Positions 42,441-48,733 of a stretch of 48,733 bases of DNA are shown here, in pieces. Under the pieces are notes generated by a model. That model was not told where the DNA came from. It searched no databases and saw only the letters and a program-made list of their open reading frames with translations. The position numbers were made by a program, and so were the translations under genes. This stretch comes from Halomonas llamarensis (lineage in GTDB: Bacteria > Pseudomonadota > Gammaproteobacteria > Pseudomonadales > Halomonadaceae), in assembly GCF_023555005.1 (NCBI RefSeq), contig NZ_JAMJPJ010000028.1:1-48733 (forward strand), in the 5' to 3' direction. Each line of letters starts with the position of its first letter. The stretch's first letter is position 1.

Positions 42441-43589
42441 ATGATCGATCATATTAAAGAGCCTTATCTATTAACCCCCGGGCCGCTGACGACTTCCCAC
42501 GCGACCAAAGCAGCCATGCTGCGCGACTGGGGCTCCTGGGATGACGACTTTAACCAGGTAACGGCCGACATTCGCACCCAGTTACTTGCCATGGTCGAGG
42601 CGCCAAGCGACGAGTACGCCTGCGTGCCCATGCAGGGCAGTGGCACCTTTGCGGTTGAGAGTGCGCTGGCTTGCGCTGCGGATCCCAGCGGCAAAGTACT
42701 GGTGCTGATGAACGGTGCCTACGGTAAGCGCGCGGCGCAGTTGCTCCACATGATGGGCCGCCGTTACGTGACACTGGATAAAGGCGACTATCTGCCACCA
42801 CAAGCTGATGAAGTCGCAGCACTGTTGCAGCAAGACCCAGCGATTACCTCGGTATTTCTGGTGCACTGCGAAACCAGCTCAGGCATTTTGAACCCGCTAG
42901 AAGCCATCGCTGACGTGGTGCACGTCCATGGTAAAACGCTCATTGTGGATGCCATGAGCTCTTTTGGCGGCATCCCCATCAGCCTCGCAAAAACGCCTAT
43001 TGATGTGCTGGTCTCCTCCGCCAATAAATGCATTGAGGGCGTGCCGGGTTTTGGCTTTGTAATTATCCGCCAGGCGCTGCTTGAAGCAGGCGAAGGTCGC
43101 GCTCACTCGTTGAGTCTGGATCTGCACGCCCAATGGGAATATATGGAGCGCACCGGCCAGTGGCGCTTTACGCCGCCCACGCATACCGTGGTGGCTTTTC
43201 AGGCGGCGCTTGCCCAGCACCGGGAAGAGGGCGGCGTGCCGGGGCGCTGCGCGCGCTATACCCGCAATCGTGATGCGTTGGTAAAAGGCATGCGGACGCT
43301 AGGCTTCAGCACACTGCTGGAAGACGAATGGCTATCGCCGATCATCACCACTTTTTTAAGCCCAACCGACACAGCGTTTGAGTTTCACGCCTTCTACGCG
43401 GCGCTAAAGGCGCGCGGGTTTTTGATCTACCCCGGCAAGTTGACCGAAGTGGAGAGTTTTCGCATCGGCTGCATTGGTCAGCTAGGCACGACGGTGATCG
43501 CGCAACTGTTAAGCGCCATTCAAGACGTGCTAGAGGATATGGATGTTCCTCTCATTGCTGACTTATCTTCACCATCAGGGAGCGCCTAA
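42441..43589 (+). CDS. phnW: 2-aminoethylphosphonate:pyruvate aminotransferase
   Basis: A 382-residue class V PLP aminotransferase converting AEP and pyruvate to phosphonoacetaldehyde and alanine. It opens [20 protein letters not shown] with [24 protein letters not shown] and [11 protein letters not shown] are diagnostic, and the PLP Lys196 is in [14 protein letters not shown]. The stop overlaps phnX (TAATG), coupling the two steps. Probably a leaderless transcript controlled by PhnR. Confidence 0.95.
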   Translation: MIDHIKEPYLLTPGPLTTSHATKAAMLRDWGSWDDDFNQVTADIRTQLLAMVEAPSDEYACVPMQGSGTFAVESALACAADPSGKVLVLMNGAYGKRAAQLLHMMGRRYVTLDKGDYLPPQADEVAALLQQDPAITSVFLVHCETSSGILNPLEAIADVVHVHGKTLIVDAMSSFGGIPISLAKTPIDVLVSSANKCIEGVPGFGFVIIRQALLEAGEGRAHSLSLDLHAQWEYMERTGQWRFTPPTHTVVAFQAALAQHREEGGVPGRCARYTRNRDALVKGMRTLGFSTLLEDEWLSPIITTFLSPTDTAFEFHAFYAALKARGFLIYPGKLTEVESFRIGCIGQLGTTVIAQLLSAIQDVLEDMDVPLIADLSSPSGSA

Positions 43590-44407
43590 TGCATTATCAA
43601 ACTCCCCAATGCTTACAAGCGGTTATCTGTGACTGGGCGGGCACACTGGTCGACTTTGGCTCCTTTGCACCCACCCAGATATTTGTCGAAGCCTTTGCTG
43701 AACTAGGCGTGGCGATTAGCTTGGAAGAAGCTCGCGGCCCCATGGGTATGGGTAAGTGGGATCATATTCGTACTCTATGCAATCAGCCGGAGATCGCCGA
43801 ACGCTTTGTTCAGGCGGTAGGTCACGCACCCAGCGATGCCGATGTCACGGCGCTTTACGAGCGCTTTATGCCGCTGCAAATAGCCAAAATTGCCGATCAC
43901 TCGACGGTAATTCCTGGCGCGCTCGCCACCTTGGCGACATTGCGCGCCCAGGAACTGAAAATCGGCTCCTGCTCCGGCTACCCGGCGGTGGTGATGGAAA
44001 AAGTCGTCGCCCTGGCTGCTGATAACGGCCTGCTGGTGGATCATGTGGTGGCGACTGATGACGTGCCCAACGGTCGCCCTCATCCCGCCCAGGCGCTGGC
44101 CAATGTGATTGCCCTGGGCGTCAGCGATGTGGCCGCCTGCGTAAAAGTCGACGACACCACGCCGGGCATTCTTGAAGGCCGCAGCGCCGGGATGTGGACA
44201 GTCGCGCTTACCTGCTCGGGCAATGCGCTGGGACTCACCTATGCGCAGTATCAAGCGCTCGGCGATGCAGAGCGCCAAGCGGCCCATGATCGAGTGGCCG
44301 ACCAATTTGCGCCCTCCGCGCCGCATTATTGTATTGAGACCATTGCCGGGCTACCTGGCGTTGTGGATGACATTAATGCCCGCCTTCGGCGGGGAGAGCG
44401 ACCTTGA
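43589..44407 (+). CDS. phnX: Phosphonoacetaldehyde hydrolase (phosphonatase)
   Basis: A 272-residue HAD-superfamily enzyme that splits phosphonoacetaldehyde into acetaldehyde and phosphate. Nucleophile Asp15 in [16 protein letters not shown], Schiff-base Lys56 in [26 protein letters not shown] and [19 protein letters not shown] are all kept. With PhnW it gives a full route from AEP to usable phosphorus, nitrogen (as alanine) and acetaldehyde. Confidence 0.95.
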   Translation: MHYQTPQCLQAVICDWAGTLVDFGSFAPTQIFVEAFAELGVAISLEEARGPMGMGKWDHIRTLCNQPEIAERFVQAVGHAPSDADVTALYERFMPLQIAKIADHSTVIPGALATLATLRAQELKIGSCSGYPAVVMEKVVALAADNGLLVDHVVATDDVPNGRPHPAQALANVIALGVSDVAACVKVDDTTPGILEGRSAGMWTVALTCSGNALGLTYAQYQALGDAERQAAHDRVADQFAPSAPHYCIETIAGLPGVVDDINARLRRGERP

Positions 44408-45297
44408 GTCCAATTGCCTTTACGCTGGTACTGGTCTCGGTGTGTATGCATGCCGGGTGGAACGTGCTGGGCAAGCGCAACGCGCCGTCGTTGTCCGCTT
44501 TTGCCTTGGCTTACGGCGCGGGCGGGGTAGTGCTGCTGCCGCTGGTGTGGCTTGGGCCGTCATTAGCGGCACTGCCGAGCACATTTTGGGGCTGGCTGGC
44601 GCTTTCGGGGCTGTGCCAAATGCTCTATATGGGCGGCCTGGCCTGGGCCTACGCCAGGGGAGACGTCAGCGTGCTTTACCCTATTGCCCGGGCACTGCCG
44701 GTGGTGCTGGTGCCACTGGTATCCATTGCGCTGCTGGGCAACCGCGTGCTGGATCGCTGGGATGGCCTCGGCATGGTATTGGTGGTGATAGGCGCACTCT
44801 GCCTGCCGCTTAGCCACCCCCAGGCGCGTAGGCTTTCCACCTACCTAACACCTGCCATGGGGTTTGCGCTGCTGGCCGCTGTCGGTACGGTTGGTTACTC
44901 GCTGATCGATAAGCAGGCGCTGGGGCTGATGCAGAGAGCCGGGCATAGCGGGTTAACCGCCGGGGCGGTGTTTATGGTGCTGCAAGCGCTGATGACGCTC
45001 ACCTGGGCGGTGCCACTGCTGGCAATGCTCCCGGCAGAGCGTCACCGCCTGCCTGCGCTTCGCCAGCAGGGATTCACCATGCTGGTCGTTACCGGATTGA
45101 TGATGACCTGCACCTATGGTCTGGTATTAATCGCCATGGCGCTCACCGACGAGGTGAGTTATGTGGTGGCGCTGCGCCAGCTTTCCATTCCGGTGGGGGT
45201 ATTGATGGGCGTGCTATGGCTCAAGGAGCCTGCCTCCAGGGCAAAGGCCATTGGCACCCTGGTGATGTTGGCGGGGCTGGTGTTGGTGGTGCTGTAG
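44404..45297 (+). CDS. EamA/DMT-family transporter
   Basis: A 297-residue membrane protein with about ten hydrophobic helices in two EamA repeats (GWNVLGKR near the start; [26 protein letters not shown] in the first repeat; [25 protein letters not shown] in the second). The start is a TTG that overlaps the phnX stop; GGGGAGA precedes it. Such carriers often export metabolites. In this operon it could move alanine, an aldehyde-related product or another phosphonate intermediate, but nothing in the sequence shows which. Confidence 0.85.
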   Translation: MSPIAFTLVLVSVCMHAGWNVLGKRNAPSLSAFALAYGAGGVVLLPLVWLGPSLAALPSTFWGWLALSGLCQMLYMGGLAWAYARGDVSVLYPIARALPVVLVPLVSIALLGNRVLDRWDGLGMVLVVIGALCLPLSHPQARRLSTYLTPAMGFALLAAVGTVGYSLIDKQALGLMQRAGHSGLTAGAVFMVLQALMTLTWAVPLLAMLPAERHRLPALRQQGFTMLVVTGLMMTCTYGLVLIAMALTDEVSYVVALRQLSIPVGVLMGVLWLKEPASRAKAIGTLVMLAGLVLVVL

Positions 45298-45576
45298 ACG
45301 ATTACGCTGGCGGTGCTTGTTGGCACCACTCAGCTTAAGGCAATCTAGCTATCAGTTAAATCTGCCAGCTTTGCGACAGGCTCTTCAATACTATTGGGCA
45401 TCCTCCATCGATCCCGCTTGGGGGCTGCCAGTTGGCTGATAGGCACTGGAATATAAAATGGTTAAGATAATAGCCGAAAATACGTATATGAAGGTGTTTA
45501 CTAACGGGGTTGCTAGAGCAAAGAATATCAGGCTAAAGGCTTGCCCCCAGTCGCGCTTGAAGCGAGTTCAAGGCCT
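45298..45576. other. Intergenic between the phn locus and the IS cluster
   Basis: A short inverted repeat GGTGC-TTGTTG-GCACC (45312-45327), without T-run, lies just after the EamA gene. The 12-base GAAGGTGTTTAC occurs at 45490-45501 and again at 45579-45590 where the IS5-type element seems to begin, possibly an older element end. No gene seen. Confidence 0.4.
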
Positions 45577-46608
45577 GAGAAGGTGTTTACAAAATAGAGT
45601 ATGCTGTACTGACTTAGCTCGAGATATAAAGGCAGAGCAGCAGATGGCGAAACGAGGTCGTCCAAGCAAGATCCAGGAACGAGAACTTGCAGTACTACGT
45701 GAAGTTATCAAGGAGAAGCCAGAGTCAAGCCTTGGAGAGCTTCGTGATGAACTTGCTCGCCGGACAGGCGTACATACTCATGAAGATCATCTATCTAAGC
45801 AACTGAAAGATAAAGGCTTTAAACGCCTAAGAGAACCGTCGCCCACAGTGGATTCCCCGACTAGAACAGAGGAACCTTCTCCCTATGGGTACACTGACCA
45901 ACATCGTCATCAAGCCCCAGAGCAGCAGTATCCAAGCTGCTTAAGTGGTGCTGAGTGGGAGCTTGTATCAGACATCTTTGAAACGGAAGGTGGCCGCGGA
46001 GTTCCTCCGCGTTACCCAAGGCGCCTACTTGTCGATGCCTGCTGTTACGTGGTCAGAAGTGGCTGCTCGTGGCGGATACTGCCAAAAGAGTTCCCGCCTT
46101 AGCAAAATGTGTATCGAACTTTCCGGCGATGGAGCGCAGAGGGAAAATTCGGAAAAATGCATGACTGGTTACGTGCGCAGTGGCGTGAACGAGAGGGGCG
46201 CAATGCGGAACCAACTGGAGCAGTATTGGATGCTCAATCAACACGTCACTCTCCTCAGGGAAGCGAGAGCGGGTACGATGCAGGAAAGAAGGTAAAAGGC
46301 CGAAAACGACATATCTTGGTTGACACGCTAGGACTTGTTCTAGCGATTAGTGTCACGGCCGCCAGCATCCCGGATCCCCATGGAGCACACCCAGTCATGG
46401 CGAGCACAGTTACTAAATACCCTTCAATATCAAAGGTTTTTTGCAGATAGTGGTTACGCTGGTCAATGCGCCCAAACCATAAATCAACAACACGGAATTT
46501 CCGTCGATATCATTCGACGTCCTCGGAGTGGAAAAGTAGGGAGCTGGTGTCTTCCTGAGCAAGAAGACCTCTTCACCCAGCCTACGAATATGCATGGTTT
46601 TGTAGTTC
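45577..46608 (+). mobile_element. IS5-family element, truncated on the right
   Basis: A candidate left end GAGAAGGTGTTTAC lies at about 45577. The element contains a broken transposase gene and is cut at 46608 by the IS66-type element. Its right end is not in the window. The left boundary is inferred. Confidence 0.6.
45644..46608 (+). pseudogene. IS5-family transposase, broken three ways
   Basis: The N-terminal part MAKRGRPSKIQERELAVLRE with a helical DNA-binding region precedes the IS5-type start YPSCLSGAEWELVSDIFE and CCYVVRSGCSWRILPKEFPP. A TAG stop (46100-46102) stands where family members have Trp (PPWQNVY), a nonsense change. The frame then continues (VYRTFRRWSAEGKFGKMHDWL, ESGYDAGKKVKGRKRHILVDT) to a run of six T (46437-46442), where one base too many shifts the frame before ADSGYAGQCAQTI. 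The C-terminus stops at MHGFVV because the IS66-type element begins there. No functional transposase is expected. Confidence 0.88.
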
Positions 46609-46690
46609 GTAAGCGCCCTTAAACCGACATTTACCGCTCTCGCTTTTATCCCCTCACACTGATGCCATCAGATTTTTGTGAGGTGGTGTC

Positions 46691-47011
46691 ATGACGCATC
46701 AAGAACGTGAGCAATATTGGCAGCAACAAGTAACCGAATGGCAAACCTCTGGCTTGTCCGGCATGGCGTTTTGCAAGCAACAAGCGCTAACGTACCATCA
46801 GTTTTCTTACTGGCGTCAAAAGCTCTTGGCCAGCGCATCGTCAACAAAAGAACCGGTCGCCGGTTTTGCCACCGTCGCGTATCCCAATACCGTCACCGCA
46901 AAAGAAATAGATTCCACGGGTCTTACGGTATCACTGCCCGGCGGTATCACGGTCACGGGCTTGCACGCGGGCAACGTGGCGTTACTGGGCGATATCCTGA
47001 GGCAACTGTGA
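46691..47011 (+). CDS. tnpA: IS66-family accessory protein TnpA
   Basis: A 106-residue protein of the IS66 OrfA type: YWQQQVTEWQTSGLSGMAFC followed by KQQALTYHQFSYWRQKLL, then a beta-rich tail ending NVALLGDILRQL. It probably helps the transposase bind DNA. GAGGTGGTGTC precedes the ATG. The stop overlaps tnpB (GTGA). Confidence 0.9.
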   Translation: MTHQEREQYWQQQVTEWQTSGLSGMAFCKQQALTYHQFSYWRQKLLASASSTKEPVAGFATVAYPNTVTAKEIDSTGLTVSLPGGITVTGLHAGNVALLGDILRQL

Positions 47012-47379
47012 AACGGCCGCGCTATTTACGCCCCGCGTGGGAAATGCCCGAGATCTACCTGTACCGCGCACCGGTCGATTTTCGCAAGCAAGCCAACGGC
47101 CTAGCGTTACTGGTGGAGCAAGAATTGGGATACAACCCCTTTAGCGGGGCGCTGTATGCCTTTACTAACCGACAGCAGAACAAGATCAAGTGCCTGATGT
47201 GGGAAGATAATGGCTTCGTGCTCTATTACAAGGCGCTGGCCGAGGAGCGCTTCAAGTGGCCCGGCCCCTCGGATGACGTCATGGCGCTGACCGGCGAGCA
47301 GATCAATTGGCTGTTGGATGGCTACGATATTACCCTGATGCGCGGCCATAAAACCTTGCATTATGACAGCGTCGGATAG
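47008..47379 (+). CDS. tnpB: IS66-family accessory protein TnpB
   Basis: A 123-residue IS66 Orf2 protein with YLYRAPVDFRKQANGLALLV, NPFSGALYAFTNRQQNKIK and LMWEDNGFVLYYKALAEERF, the family core. The start is a GTG overlapping the tnpA stop, which fits the usual coupling; the open frame extends upstream only as a shadow of tnpA. Confidence 0.92.
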   Translation: MKRPRYLRPAWEMPEIYLYRAPVDFRKQANGLALLVEQELGYNPFSGALYAFTNRQQNKIKCLMWEDNGFVLYYKALAEERFKWPGPSDDVMALTGEQINWLLDGYDITLMRGHKTLHYDSVG

Positions 47380-47436
47380 GCCATAAACCCCCTTATTTTC
47401 AGTGCTTTAACATGCCGATTCTGGTATCATTAGCCC

Positions 47437-48636
47437 ATGAAAAAGCACCCCGAAGCCCCCTCCCAAATGCCTGATCTCAGTGGCCTCTCCGCTGCTGAGG
47501 TGGTGGCTCTTGTGGAGGGGCTTCAGCAACAGGTGGCGGCTCAACAGACGGCGTTACAACAGCGTAATCTTTATATTCAATTGCTCGAAGAGAAGCTGCG
47601 CTTGCAGCGCATTCAACAGTTCGCTGCGCGCAGTGAAAAGTCCGCCGATCAGGCCCACTTGTTCGATGAGACCGAGCTGGAAGCTGACATCGAGGCGCTA
47701 CGCGATCAGTTGCCGGACGATGTCGAAGCGCAAGACGCACCACGTCCCTCACGTCAGCGTCACCAACGGGGCTTCTCCGACACGCTGGTCCGCGAACGTA
47801 TTGAGCTCACGCTCAGCGAAGAAGAAAAAGTCGGGGCGACCAAGACCTTCTTCGCCAAGGTAAAAGAAGAGCTCCAGTTCATCCCCGCTCAGCTGAAAGT
47901 CCTCGAATACTGGCAGGAAAAAGCAGTGTTCCCACTTGAGGGAAACGACCATCTCCTCGCTGCGGAGCGTCCGGTTCATCCGCTAGGCAAGTGCACGGCG
48001 TCGACGTCACTGCTGGCGTACGTGATCACATCCAAGTACGCCGACGGTTTGCCACTGTACCGCTTGGAAGGCATGTTCAAGCGGTTAGGTCACACCGTTA
48101 GCCGCACGCAGATGGCCAACTGGATCATCCGCCTGAATGACGTCTTCACGCCCTTGATCACGCTGATGCGCGAAGTGCAAAACAGCAGCGCGTATCTGCA
48201 AGCCGACGAAACGCGGCTGCAAGTGCTCAAGGAAGATGGCAAGACCGCTCAGTCAGATAAATGGATGTGTGTCACCCGAGGTGGCCCGCCGGACCAGCTA
48301 TCAGTGCTCTTTGCCTACGACCCGTCCCGCGGCGGCAGCGTACCGGTGCGCCTACTCGACGACTTCTCAGGGATCCTGCAGGCCGATGGCTACGCCGGTT
48401 ACGGCCAGGTATGCCGTTCCAACGGCATTACCCGCATTGGCTGTTGGGACCATGCGCGGCGTAAGTTCGTGGAAGCTTCTAAGGCGGCCAAGGTAAACGC
48501 AAAAGGCAAGAACGCCACGCCAGCCAAGGCCGAGGTAGGACTTAGCCATATCAACAAACTCTACGCCATCGAACGGCAGATCAAGGACCTCAGCCAGGGC
48601 TCCCGAATAATCATTCCTGTTGGAACACGAGGTTAG
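47437..48636 (+). pseudogene. tnpC: IS66-family transposase TnpC, 3' part lost
   Basis: The N-terminal coiled coil (VEGLQQQVAAQQTALQQRN, LLEEKLRLQRIQQFAARSEK) and the beginning of the catalytic domain are present: CTASTSLLAYVITSKYADGLPLYRLE, YLQADETRLQVL (first catalytic Asp) and ADGYAGYG, GCWDHARRKF. The true sequence ends at DLSQ (48594); the last 12 residues are encoded by the inserted ISAs1-type element. The final part of the DDE domain is missing from the window, so the transposase is inactive unless restored. Confidence 0.9.
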
Positions 48637-48733
48637 CGCGGAACTCATCGTTGGCGGCAGCGCTGAGGCGTTTGCGTTTGATGCTACGACGATCCGGATG
48701 GCGTTTGAGTAGATTCAGGGCGAACTGGCGCAG
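48595..48733 (-). mobile_element. ISAs1-family element, one end
   Basis: The terminus CAGGGCTCCCGAATAATC at 48595 agrees with the CAGGG start of ISAs1-family repeats as I know them. The coding frame of an ISAs1-type transposase ends 16 bases inside. The element continues past the right edge. Confidence 0.7.
48611..48733 (-). CDS. ISAs1-family transposase, C-terminal end only
   Basis: Read on the minus strand, the frame is open from the window edge for 40 codons to a TGA at 48611-48613. It encodes LRQFALNLLKRHPDRRSIKR followed by KRLSAAANDEFRANLVFQQE. The ALNLLK...SIKRKRL pattern is the C-terminal signature of ISAs1-family (IS4-like DDE) transposases. The rest lies outside the window. Confidence 0.78.
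   Translation of the reverse strand: MRQFALNLLKRHPDRRSIKRKRLSAAANDEFRANLVFQQE

Larger units (their letters stand above)
46609..48594 (+). mobile_element. IS66-family element, interrupted
   Basis: The left end GTAAGCGCCCTTAAACCGAC at 46609 matches the usual IS66 terminal sequence (GTAAGCG...). It carries tnpA, tnpB and the 5' part of tnpC in standard order, and has inserted into the IS5-type transposase gene. It is itself cut at 48594/48595 by an ISAs1-type element; its right end is outside the window. Confidence 0.85.

Noticed and set aside
1..48733. tRNA, rRNA, prophage genes
   Set aside because: I looked for tRNA-like arms, rRNA words and phage structural or integrase genes and recognised none; transposases are the only mobility genes seen.

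Overview
This window looks like a piece of chromosome from a moderately halophilic gammaproteobacterium of the Halomonadaceae (Halomonas-like). The basis is the housekeeping backbone: leuC-leuD-leuB, asd, fimV, truA, trpF-trpB-trpA, accD, folC, dedD, cvpA, purF, metZ in the usual gammaproteobacterial order, with protein sequences that read as Halomonas-type. No taxonomic search was possible, so this is recognition only.

Layout. (1) 1-365: the 3' end of an IS3-family transposase gene and its right terminus. (2) 366-4565: an AT-richer block that I read as integron gene cassettes without an integrase. Five attC-like sites, one of them resembling the Vibrio VCR type, separate an unknown membrane-anchored protein, a gene-less cassette, a Fic-fold protein with a substituted catalytic His, a Phd/YefM-RelE toxin-antitoxin pair, a HigBA pair and a small HELHH protein. 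A decayed near-copy of the IS3 right end (4566-4591) marks the other side. (3) 4745-9040: an HPP-family membrane protein divergent from a TetR regulator around a palindrome, a tautomerase-fold protein, and a cytoplasmic FIST-domain histidine kinase.

(4) 9224-18001, minus strand: a tightly packed eight-gene operon, about 70% GC in sampled lines. It encodes a Rieske oxygenase of the quaternary-amine demethylase type, an SDR, an OpuAC-type betaine-binding protein, a GMC (choline dehydrogenase-like) oxidase, a VanB/CntB-type flavin/[2Fe-2S] reductase, an aldehyde dehydrogenase, a class II aldolase-fold protein and a GlxA/GbdR-type regulator. Together they could capture a quaternary amino-alcohol, oxidise it to a betaine and demethylate or cleave it. 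The substrate is not determined. (5) 18195-36393, conserved core: a LysR regulator divergent from leucine biosynthesis, then asd, fimV, truA, the trp genes, accD-folC-dedD-cvpA-purF and metZ. (6) 36628-36845: a wrecked EAL-domain gene.

(7) 36926-45297: a 2-aminoethylphosphonate (AEP) locus. It holds a HAD phosphatase, GntR regulator PhnR, the ABC importer PhnS-PhnT-PhnU (PhnU is a fused double permease), transaminase PhnW, hydrolase PhnX and an EamA-type exporter. The same 12-base operator, in opposite orientation, sits before phnS and before phnW. (8) 45577-48733: three nested insertion sequences. An ISAs1-family element interrupts tnpC of an IS66-family element, which itself interrupts an already broken IS5-family transposase gene.

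The accessory ends (cassettes plus IS3 on the left, nested IS on the right) frame an otherwise ordinary core. The most distinctive pieces are the integrase-less cassette cluster and the GC-rich Rieske operon.
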